Source: an uncultured archaeon (GTDB taxonomy: Archaea > Thermoproteota > Nitrososphaeria > Nitrososphaerales > CALBXV01). Taken from it: a stretch of 17,991 bases of DNA. Position 1 is the first letter of the stretch; each line of letters opens with the position of its first letter. The DNA lies in NCBI GenBank assembly GCA_937890045.1, contig CALBXV010000283.1:1-17991 (forward strand). The letters are read 5' to 3'. A model generated the notes under the pieces. That model worked only from the letters and a program-made list of their open reading frames with translations. It made no database searches and had not been told where the DNA came from. The translations under genes were made by a program, and so were the position numbers. This document shows, piece by piece, positions 1 to 6,087 of this stretch.

Positions 1-65
1 GTAGCATGAACTGTAGGAGCTGAACTGGCTGTTTCCTTGTTTTTAAGGATAACGCGATTAGCCAT
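1..65 (-). CDS. Fibre-like structural protein, 5' end only (partial)
   Basis: An ATG at 65 on the minus strand opens a frame that stays open to the window edge, giving MANRVILKNKETASSAPTVH and then leaving the window. It is preceded by AGGAGATAAGTT, a good ribosome binding site, and starts 15 nt after the stop of the 403-aa fibre-like gene. The MAN-[hydrophobic]-x-[hydrophobic]-K opening resembles that neighbour (MANKIQFKRGT) and the N-termini of marine phage tail fibre or structural proteins as I remember them. It is therefore probably the next gene of the fibre cluster. Only 21 complete codons are visible, so the product is inferred from position and opening motif. Confidence 0.6.
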   Translation of the reverse strand, partial: MANRVILKNKETASSAPTVHA

Positions 66-79
66 AACTTATCTCCTAT

Positions 80-1291
80 TTAAGCAGACCAAGTACCACC
101 GTCAATGTCAAAACCACTCAGAGTACCATTTCCAGCAGAGTTGTCAGTCCCTGTTATGTCCGCAACCATAATGGGTGCAAAACTAGCAAGTGTAACATTA
201 CCTGTCGCAGGGGGCTCTGTGGTTATACTGTCTTGGAATACCCACGGGGCTCCTGTCACAGAGCGGTCTCTAAAAATACCAGCGTATTTTGTACCACTAG
301 AAACATACTTACCATAGAATCCTATGTCATTAGTATCAGCTGCGTTTCCAGTAGCAAGTCTGACCATTGGGTCTTCCACTAAGACTGTTTCTGATACTGT
401 TGTGGTAGTATCACCTGAGACTGTCATATCGCCTGTGACAGTAATGTCTCCATCGATTTCACAGCTACCACTCATTGTTACTTTTTCACCACTATCAGTA
501 GAAACCAACTTCAGAATGCCTGCTTTATCTGTTGCATCAAATGATAATGCCGCTGCATTATCATCAATCAATGTCCAAGTTGATGCCTGTGTGGACGAAT
601 CCACATTACCATCAAGGTCAAAGTTCGCAGCACCACTAACTGTAACAACACCAGCATTCGTTATAGCCGCATCACCTGAAACAGCTACCGAAGCCACATC
701 AGTACCATCACCTACAAGAATCTGCCCATCGGTTTTAGCGTCTAAGTCAGTAGGAGCATTTGAGGCACCACCAACTTTTACACTTCCTTGAGCGATATTT
801 GCAAGCTGAGAGTTCGAAACAGCATCTGTGGCAATTACCACATCACCAGCTGTTACTGTAAAATCAGCGGTTGCAAAACTAGCAATACCCTTATTGGAGT
901 CACTAGCATCTTCACCAGCAACAGTAATTGTTTCACTACTGTGAGTTACATCCATTCCTTCTCCACCGAGAATGGAAAGGGTCTCACTGTCTAGGTCTAC
1001 CTGTATGTTTCCAACAGTATCAGTAGTGAACTGAAGATACTCAGCCGTTATCTGGTCTTCTACAAACTTCTTAATAGACTGCTGAGTAGCCAGAGAAACA
1101 TTACTATCACTTGACATATCATCTTGGTCAAGAATAGGTGCTCCCACCCACTTTACGGCAGAATCACTACTCGCTACAAATAGCTTATAGACACTTGCAT
1201 TATCATCGTGTCTGAATAGAGGTTCTCCAACAGAGTTGCCTGACGCTGAAGGGTCGGCAGTTCCACGTTTGAACTGTATTTTGTTAGCCAT
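80..1291 (-). CDS. Tail fibre-like virion structural protein (403 aa)
   Basis: A low-complexity, Gly/Thr/Ser/Val/Asp-rich protein with the look of a trimeric beta-structured fibre. Residues 1-11 (MANKIQFKRGT) match a common opening of cyanophage and marine phage fibre-like proteins. Residues 279-300 hold the alternating pattern GDITVTGDMTVSGDTTTT, typical of beta-helical or beta-prism shafts. Residues 306-345 (DPMVRLATGNAADTND, then IGFYGKY and TKYAGIFRD) match a module I recognise from marine phage fibres. The C-terminus ends in LSGFDIDGGTWSA; the neighbouring 105-aa protein ends in the same DGGTW. The start has AAGGAG at good spacing. As one of the last genes before the window edge it fits a receptor-binding or fibre-base role; the exact function is inferred. 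Confidence 0.7.
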   Translation of the reverse strand: MANKIQFKRGTADPSASGNSVGEPLFRHDDNASVYKLFVASSDSAVKWVGAPILDQDDMSSDSNVSLATQQSIKKFVEDQITAEYLQFTTDTVGNIQVDLDSETLSILGGEGMDVTHSSETITVAGEDASDSNKGIASFATADFTVTAGDVVIATDAVSNSQLANIAQGSVKVGGASNAPTDLDAKTDGQILVGDGTDVASVAVSGDAAITNAGVVTVSGAANFDLDGNVDSSTQASTWTLIDDNAAALSFDATDKAGILKLVSTDSGEKVTMSGSCEIDGDITVTGDMTVSGDTTTTVSETVLVEDPMVRLATGNAADTNDIGFYGKYVSSGTKYAGIFRDRSVTGAPWVFQDSITTEPPATGNVTLASFAPIMVADITGTDNSAGNGTLSGFDIDGGTWSA

Positions 1292-1312
1292 AGCTAACTC
1301 CTTATTTTATTA

Positions 1313-1630
1313 TTACCATGTTCCACCATCGATATTCCCTGAGAGTTCTTCTTGAACTAATTCAATCCAAGAAGTATCTCTTCTTACATAGAAAATATCA
1401 TCATCTGTATCGTACCACAAATCACCTTCGGTAACAGCCGTTACTGGGGCTGACGCACCTACTGCAACTTGGGTTGCAACTTCCTCAATAGCATCTTTTA
1501 CATTAGTTGAACTAATATTTGAAGATGTATGAGGAATTTTTGCCGAATTTATCGTGAATGACTCTGACGACTTTATAGCCGTCTGAGTACTAAAACTTTT
1601 ACTTGCTACATTTGTGCTTTCTGATGCCAT
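1313..1630 (-). CDS. Small fibre-like structural protein (105 aa)
   Basis: Residues 1-50 are Ser/Thr/Lys/Asn-rich. Residues 66-90 contain VTEGDLWYDTDDDIFYVRR followed by SWIEL, a pattern common in phage tail fibres and fibre-linked modules (GDLWYDT...YV...W). The protein ends in GNIDGGTW, a terminal motif shared with the 403-aa neighbour. The start codon overlaps the stop of the preceding gene as TAATG and has no recognisable ribosome binding site, so translation probably depends on reinitiation after the 139-aa gene. It is likely an accessory fibre component or fibre connector. The assignment rests on motif style and context; no catalytic motif is visible. Confidence 0.6.
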   Translation of the reverse strand: MASESTNVASKSFSTQTAIKSSESFTINSAKIPHTSSNISSTNVKDAIEEVATQVAVGASAPVTAVTEGDLWYDTDDDIFYVRRDTSWIELVQEELSGNIDGGTW

Positions 1631-2049
1631 TAGAATGGTGCAGTAGCCATATTTCTAACTACTACATCTCCCTCCATTTGCCTTGTGTATATAGCTGCAT
1701 GACCGGCCGTAGTAGAACTTACATCCTTTTCTACTAAATCCCAATATCCTTCAAAATCATCAGGAAGATCATCTGTTACAGTTCCATAAAACTTAACTGT
1801 TATTGTAGGAGTGGATGATCCCCCTCCAGCAGTGATAACCTGCCCTACATTCGATGTCTCCGTTTCTGTGATTTCTAATTTCCCAGTTGACGTACTCCCA
1901 GTGAAATCCGTCCCAGAAGCATCTCTTACTACCGTAGCTCTATACGTTTTATTCGTAAAAGAAGTGCCTGAATCCATAGTAATTACAAGGACATAATCTG
2001 CACCCTGTAAAAACTCTATATTAGCATATGAACGAGTTGCTTCTGGCAT
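1630..2049 (-). CDS. Predicted beta-rich virion structural protein (139 aa)
   Basis: Beta-rich composition with alternating hydrophobic residues and a run such as TITVKFYGTVTDDL, ending in IYTRQMEGDVVVRNMATAPF. A domain of this kind, in which an applied unit is described by a Gly-Asp-Val-Val-Val strand near the C-terminus, is common in small phage baseplate or tail proteins with an immunoglobulin-like sandwich; I place it there by style only. It sits between the 81-aa and 105-aa proteins in the fibre and neck cluster. The ribosome binding site is weak (TTAGAGATTTAAT before the ATG), unlike its neighbours, which may lower its expression. No enzyme motif is seen. Confidence 0.55.
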   Translation of the reverse strand: MPEATRSYANIEFLQGADYVLVITMDSGTSFTNKTYRATVVRDASGTDFTGSTSTGKLEITETETSNVGQVITAGGGSSTPTITVKFYGTVTDDLPDDFEGYWDLVEKDVSSTTAGHAAIYTRQMEGDVVVRNMATAPF

Positions 2050-2058
2050 ATTAAATCT

Positions 2059-2304
2059 CTAATATAAAAGTACTACACTAGTTGAAGAAGACTTTGTCGC
2101 ACATATTGGATATGTATGTCCTTTAAGTAAGTGAAAGACAATATCGTCTCCACCAATCGTTAAAGTTACATCCGCTGCTGTTCCCTTCATATGAACTGCT
2201 CGACAAGCATCTTGCGTACTAGTAGTGGCAACCACTGCCTTGATATACGGAGCCACACTTTCTTGGGCTGAGTAATCAAGTATTCCCTTTGGTAACTTTG
2301 GCAT
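2059..2304 (-). CDS. Small virion structural protein (81 aa)
   Basis: The core from about residue 34 (CRAVHMKGTAADVTLTIGG) followed by VFHLLKGHTYPICATK resembles a family of short phage proteins with the pattern RA[hydrophobic]xxGxxGDVTVTxxGG...F..[VL]xxG...PV...V, found beside capsid and neck genes and often considered spike or decoration components. That link is from memory of the pattern. The protein is only 81 residues and almost all beta by appearance. It has a good ribosome binding site (AAATAGGAGAATAAG before ATG), nearly identical to those of two other genes in this cluster. It probably forms a small homomultimer on the virion. Confidence 0.55.
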   Translation of the reverse strand: MPKLPKGILDYSAQESVAPYIKAVVATTSTQDACRAVHMKGTAADVTLTIGGDDIVFHLLKGHTYPICATKSSSTSVVLLY

Positions 2305-2317
2305 CTTATTCTCCTAT

Positions 2318-2809
2318 TTAGGTTAAAATTGCATATTCCACTGCAATAACTTCGCCACCAGTATCATCTTTAACTTTCCAATCCCCATCTTTAGGTTCTG
2401 GGAAAAACATAGCTTGACCTGCTGACAATCTACAAACTTCTGTACTACCCCCTACTGCATATACTATAACCTTACCTGTATCTTCTACTGTTGTAGATAG
2501 CCCACTGTCAAATTTAAATCCAGTGTGCTTAATCCATAATCCATCATCTCCAGAGGCTACAGTAATATCTGTCCCAGTACTTCCATTTGATGTTATATGA
2601 GTATGGGTACCAGACGACCACCCACCTACGGAGTTAGCACCCCAAGTTGTATTTGATTTTCCACCACCAAGGCTTTTACCAATACTAGTATCTATAAAAT
2701 CCATTTCAGCATTTGATACGTTGGTCTGCTGACTTTGGTCATAGGTTATGTCAAAAGTACCATCCTGTATAGCTGTCATACTTATTGAATAATCAATTCT
2801 TCCACTCAT
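2318..2809 (-). CDS. Predicted virion structural protein (163 aa)
   Basis: No family recognised with certainty. The protein is beta-rich. Residues 1-60 are polar with many Asn, Gln, Ser and Thr; residues 68-72 hold GTHTH; the C-terminal half contains LWIKHTGFKF, GKVIVYAVGG, CRLSAGQAMFFPEP and ends in VEYAILT. The succession of short strands with Gly turns and the phrase LSAGQAMFFPEP look like a small jelly-roll or cupin-type fold, which would suit a decoration or spike-like virion protein. The start is well supported by AAATAGGAGATAAGTA before the ATG. It lies between the neck proteins and the fibre cluster. Function is inferred from place only. Confidence 0.5.
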   Translation of the reverse strand: MSGRIDYSISMTAIQDGTFDITYDQSQQTNVSNAEMDFIDTSIGKSLGGGKSNTTWGANSVGGWSSGTHTHITSNGSTGTDITVASGDDGLWIKHTGFKFDSGLSTTVEDTGKVIVYAVGGSTEVCRLSAGQAMFFPEPKDGDWKVKDDTGGEVIAVEYAILT

Positions 2810-2819
2810 TACTTATCTC

Positions 2820-3281
2820 CTATTTCACTGCGAATGGTCTCATAGCATGTGCTATGAAAACTTTGTTTTTGTTACTCTCGTTATCAGCAATTTTACTGTA
2901 AAACTCTTTCATATAATACTCTTTTAACTGGATGTTACCTTCTCTTTCAGACATTGCGGCTTTAATAAAATCTACAACTGCCAGAGAGAGCATCCTATTC
3001 AAATTAACATGAGTGGATTCTGCGGGGGAGGATACCTCTGTTAAACTCGAATAAGAAGTCGTCTCTGGGTCTTGTTGTACAAAAGGTTTCTCAATAGCCG
3101 TGTATTCTATCCTTAAACCATTGGTAATTGCCTCATCAGGGTAAATAAGATCATCCGATGCCCCACCGCTAACCCTACCCTGTGAATCTACTACTCTGCC
3201 AGAGCTTCGTACAATTTTGTATAAACGAAGTTGCTTCCCCAGATGGAAATATGCATATGTTCTATGAGTATCGTAACTCAT
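2820..3281 (-). CDS. Predicted neck / head-tail connector protein (153 aa)
   Basis: Opens with MSYDTHRTYAYFHLGKQL, then a beta-like region with LIYPDEAITNGLRIEYTAIEKPF (residues about 45-67), and ends in a long amphipathic helix (residues about 95-140: LAVVDFIKAAMSEREGNIQL and onward) finishing with HAMRPFAVK. That pattern of a small beta domain followed by a C-terminal helix resembles structural proteins encoded next to adaptors in marine phages, as I remember them. It overlaps the preceding 92-aa gene by TAATG, so the two are probably made in fixed ratio and may work together as a connector. GAGGATACAAATCCATA provides a modest ribosome binding site. No tail-tube or tape-measure character is seen. 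Confidence 0.55.
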   Translation of the reverse strand: MSYDTHRTYAYFHLGKQLRLYKIVRSSGRVVDSQGRVSGGASDDLIYPDEAITNGLRIEYTAIEKPFVQQDPETTSYSSLTEVSSPAESTHVNLNRMLSLAVVDFIKAAMSEREGNIQLKEYYMKEFYSKIADNESNKNKVFIAHAMRPFAVK

Positions 3282-3559
3282 TATGGATTTGTATCCTCAG
3301 TAATAACTGGCTCGTTTGCAAGTCTACGAATCAACTTATATTTATTATCGTCTTCAGTATCAAGAACGCTAATATTCTTTATTGCGACCATATCAACAGG
3401 GATATTATAATCTCGCGTATTTTCTACGATATTCTGCTTATCTACCTTTGTAACTTCCTCAGTTGTTGATTGAATTCTCATAATAGCATCTTTAACAAAA
3501 GCAATAACTAGTTTTGTATCACGGGAGTTGGCTCTTTCCATCATTTCTAATATAGTCAT
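3281..3559 (-). CDS. Predicted small head-tail adaptor protein (92 aa)
   Basis: Residues 1-33 (MTILEMMERANSRDTKLVIA onward) form a predicted helix pair typical of the opening of phage adaptor proteins. Residues 48-85 contain NTRDYNIPVDMVAIKNISVL and then YKLIRRL, which resembles the segment of adaptor proteins where the chain returns to a beta hairpin. Both its start and its stop are TAATG overlaps with neighbours (813-aa gene upstream, 153-aa gene downstream), so its translation is coupled on both sides. The best ribosome binding candidate is GGGAG about 10 nt from the ATG, rather far. I considered that it and the 153-aa gene are one gene split by a frameshift, but the clean TAATG junction argues for two genes. 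Confidence 0.55.
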   Translation of the reverse strand: MTILEMMERANSRDTKLVIAFVKDAIMRIQSTTEEVTKVDKQNIVENTRDYNIPVDMVAIKNISVLDTEDDNKYKLIRRLANEPVITEDTNP

Positions 3560-6000
3560 TAGGAAGTAGCTCCCTGCTCTCTTCTCTGAGACTGTTGTTG
3601 TTCCTCAGGAGCGGCTATTGCACCTGAGATTCCCTGAAGTTCACTTAAAGCTCTTTGATAGTAGATAGCAGATGTTTGTACAGAGTCATTACTCTTTTTC
3701 GTATAAGCACCAGCTGTTTGGAGTCTAATCCCTGCTTCTTCTAATGAAGACTTTGCTTTTAACATTTCTGATTGAAATTTTGTTGAATCACTTGTAAATC
3801 TTTGTGAGCTTTCATTTAACTTTGCTGCATATATCTGTAATCCATTTGCAATACGCTGGCTTTCCTTTTGCACATCAGCCTGAAAAATACCTAGTTGAGC
3901 TGTGATCCTTTGGGCTTCTTTATCTATCTCAGCCTTATACCTCACAGCATCAGCATTAATTCTAGACGTTTCCCTTCCAATTTCAGCACTATACTTCCCT
4001 AAACCACTCTGTATTCTACTTCCTTCCTTTTCTACCTCAGACATAAATGCTGATAATGTACTATCAAACTTTTTAGCTTCTCTTGAAAACTCAGCTTGGA
4101 ATTTGCTAACTTCTGTATTGATTCTCTGGACTTCCTTTTGAAGTTCTTTTTCAAAATTAGAGGCATCAATTCCCTTCGCCGCACTTACTTTAGCTAATTC
4201 TGCCTGATAAGCTGATACTTCAGTGTTAAACTTACTTGTCTCTTCTTCTAATTCTGTTGTGAACTTAGCCAAATCACTCTGAAAGCTCGTAGTCGATTTA
4301 GCAAGAGATTGACCCCAACTCTGAAGATCAGCATTAAACCTTTGGGATTCTTTGTCCAGCTCATTCTTAAAAATATTCAAGCCTGAGTTAATCCGTTGTT
4401 GCTCTTTGGAGACTTCAGATTGATATGAAGATATTGAATTATTAAATCTTGTTCCTTCTTTCTGAACTTCTGATTGATATTTTGACACCTCAGCAGCTAT
4501 TCTCTGTTGTTCTTTTTGCACATCAGCATTATGTATAGCCACAGAAGAGCTTATTCTTTGAGATTCTTCTTGAGCTTCCTGAGAAAATTTATTCAAATTA
4601 CTAGAAAATTCAGCGGAATTAGCATTTACCTTCTGTGCGAACTCTTCTATTTTAAATTTCTCATTCTCTAACCTAGATCGTGCAATACCAAGCTCAGTTT
4701 GAGAAATCTCAGAAACTGCTCTTGACATCTCAGTATCTTCATCTTCTAACCAATGGATGGCACTTAAGCTAGTCTTAGTACTATTATCATCAGATGCCAT
4801 ATCACCTTCAAGTACTTTTGCAGCATCCACAACATCAGCAACTGTAGCTGTTATATCGGTTGATAAGACAGAAACTGGATATGATGGTAAACTCGTATTC
4901 ATGACAAAACCTGTTGATAGGGCTTGTGTAGGATTGAAACTGGATGGAATGGATGTCGCAATTACAATATTATCAGGTAAACTTGAAGATATACTAAAAG
5001 CACTAGGTAATGAAGAAGACAAGTTAATTGGGACTGGAAGAGAATCAGTATAACTAAATGTTGGTAAAGTAGCCCCGACAGAAATAGCACTGGGAAGCGA
5101 TCTTGATAACACTAATCCATCAGGTAGAGTCTTAGATAATGAAATCTCAGAAGGTAAACTACCAACAAAAGTGAATGATGGAATAGATTTTGTTAAACTA
5201 AAATCACTAGGAAGAGTAGTAGTTGGTGAGAATCCTACTGGTACTGATCCTGTAATAGTAAAATCACTAGGTATCGTTTCATCTAAACTAAATGCACTGG
5301 GGATACTCCCTGAAAAGGAAAATATTGGATACGAACTAGGAAGATTAGATGTAAAAGAAGGAATTGTAGTTGACAATATTCTATCTACTTCTGTTTTGCA
5401 AAGACCCCTATAATATTGAGATAACCTCATAAAATCAAGAGAAGCAGCATATAGTATAACTATATTCTCATATTCAACTAACATCCAAGTATCTGTATTC
5501 TCATCTATTACTGGAGGGGCTGAATATACTATAACTCCCTTATCTCCAGTACCAGCACCTACATCCGTAGAGCTTCCACCAAGAGGAGTGTATGTTTGTT
5601 GAGAGCCAGATGAATTATAATCAGGATCAGGCTTTATAAAAATCTTTCCACTTAACTTATAAAACTTAGGAAACATCTCAGTCGCCCTAAGAAGACTATC
5701 CTCTTCATCAAAGATATGAATACTATTATCTGGAGCTTCAGCAGCTACTCTTCTTTTCCCACTATCATATCTATATACCGCAAGTATTTTATCGTATGCA
5801 ATACTAGAACCATCTCCTATTACATCTGTCCCACTAGCATCCCATCCACTAATCTCTGATTCACTTGCTATTGTCCATAAAAATTTTTCAGGTAAAGCTG
5901 AAAGAATAAACTTAGAACCAGCATTAATATACTCAACAAGATACCTAGACTTGGTATCGTTTCCTGTTATATTATTTACTTTTTCCCAAAGCTTATTCAT
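3559..6000 (-). CDS. Adaptor-like N-domain fused to decapeptide repeats and an 18-residue helical-repeat rod (813 aa)
   Basis: Three parts are visible. Residues 1-210 look like a head-tail adaptor (P22 gp4 / T7 gp11 style): helical start, DKILAVYRYDSGKRRVA, SLLRATEMFPKFYK, GKIFIKPDPD, then ENIVILYAASLDFMRLSQYY. Residues 213-372 are about 15 copies of a ten-residue unit, [LIV]PSxFSxxxS. Residues 461-748 are 16 consecutive 18-residue units of the form E-x-Q-R-[IF]-N-x-x-[LV]-x-x-[FY]-Q-x-E-[LV]-x-K with no insertion or deletion, i.e. a long amphipathic helix. The C-terminus is Gln-rich. The known adaptor families are about 100-200 residues, so two-thirds of this protein is extra. It follows the capsid gene behind a hairpin and has AAGGAATAGA before the ATG. 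A neck appendage or collar fibre anchored at the portal is my inference. Confidence 0.7.
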   Translation of the reverse strand: MNKLWEKVNNITGNDTKSRYLVEYINAGSKFILSALPEKFLWTIASESEISGWDASGTDVIGDGSSIAYDKILAVYRYDSGKRRVAAEAPDNSIHIFDEEDSLLRATEMFPKFYKLSGKIFIKPDPDYNSSGSQQTYTPLGGSSTDVGAGTGDKGVIVYSAPPVIDENTDTWMLVEYENIVILYAASLDFMRLSQYYRGLCKTEVDRILSTTIPSFTSNLPSSYPIFSFSGSIPSAFSLDETIPSDFTITGSVPVGFSPTTTLPSDFSLTKSIPSFTFVGSLPSEISLSKTLPDGLVLSRSLPSAISVGATLPTFSYTDSLPVPINLSSSLPSAFSISSSLPDNIVIATSIPSSFNPTQALSTGFVMNTSLPSYPVSVLSTDITATVADVVDAAKVLEGDMASDDNSTKTSLSAIHWLEDEDTEMSRAVSEISQTELGIARSRLENEKFKIEEFAQKVNANSAEFSSNLNKFSQEAQEESQRISSSVAIHNADVQKEQQRIAAEVSKYQSEVQKEGTRFNNSISSYQSEVSKEQQRINSGLNIFKNELDKESQRFNADLQSWGQSLAKSTTSFQSDLAKFTTELEEETSKFNTEVSAYQAELAKVSAAKGIDASNFEKELQKEVQRINTEVSKFQAEFSREAKKFDSTLSAFMSEVEKEGSRIQSGLGKYSAEIGRETSRINADAVRYKAEIDKEAQRITAQLGIFQADVQKESQRIANGLQIYAAKLNESSQRFTSDSTKFQSEMLKAKSSLEEAGIRLQTAGAYTKKSNDSVQTSAIYYQRALSELQGISGAIAAPEEQQQSQRREQGATS
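3757..4620 (-). repeat. Sixteen 54-bp units coding an 18-residue helical repeat
   Basis: Lies inside the 813-aa gene, codons 461-748. Units begin at residues 479, 497, 515, 533, 551, 569, 587, 605, 623, 641, 659, 677, 695, 713 and 731, always 18 apart, with one more unit before (461). Consensus positions: Glu1, Arg4, Ile/Phe5, Asn6, Leu/Val9, Phe/Tyr12, Gln13, Glu15, Lys18. DNA copies have diverged, so the repeat is conserved at protein level. Eighteen residues equal five helical turns (heptad plus hendecad), which predicts an almost untwisted helix bundle. Confidence 0.9.
4885..5364 (-). repeat. About fifteen ten-residue [LI]PSxFSxxxS repeats
   Basis: Lies inside the 813-aa gene, codons 213-372, between the adaptor-like domain and the helical rod. 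Examples are LPSDFSLTKS, LPSEISLSKT, LPSAFSISSS and IPSSFNPTQA. Most units are exactly ten residues; two are nine. A Pro fixed at position 2 and alternating hydrophobic residues at positions 5 and 7 suggest a regular extended or beta-solenoid-like stalk. I do not recognise a named repeat family. Confidence 0.85.
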
Positions 6001-6010
6001 TCTATTCCTT

Positions 6011-6061
6011 AAAAAACAGGGTCATCTCCGCAGGGAGAAAGGAGGAAAGACCTACGGAGAT
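6011..6061 (-). terminator. Hairpin with nearby T-tract after the capsid gene
   Basis: On the minus strand the segment 6051-6061 (ATCTCCGTAGG) pairs with 6024-6034 (CCTGCGGAGAT) in an 11-bp stem with one G-T pair and a 16-nt loop. A run of six T follows at 6016-6011, but 7 nt beyond the stem instead of directly after it. It sits between the major capsid stop and the 813-aa start. It may be a partial terminator or an RNA-processing or stability hairpin that sets capsid messenger above downstream genes, as phages often do after the capsid gene. Confidence 0.6.
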
Positions 6062-6087
6062 TTACCTGCAATTTACACTACCTACTA

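Noticed and set aside
105..994. Plus-strand frames opposite the fibre gene (105-317, 324-791, 788-994)
   Set aside because: They are mirror images of low-complexity Thr/Ser/Asp codons of the minus-strand fibre gene, without ribosome binding sites or recognisable motifs.
2820..3559. The 92-aa and 153-aa genes as one gene broken by a frameshift
   Set aside because: The junction is a clean TAATG overlap, the same arrangement seen at other gene borders here, and each product has its own sensible start.
3757..4620. Tape measure protein
   Set aside because: The helical repeats resemble one superficially, but the gene begins with an adaptor-like domain, directly follows the capsid gene, lacks hydrophobic transmembrane segments, and no tail-tube gene is nearby.
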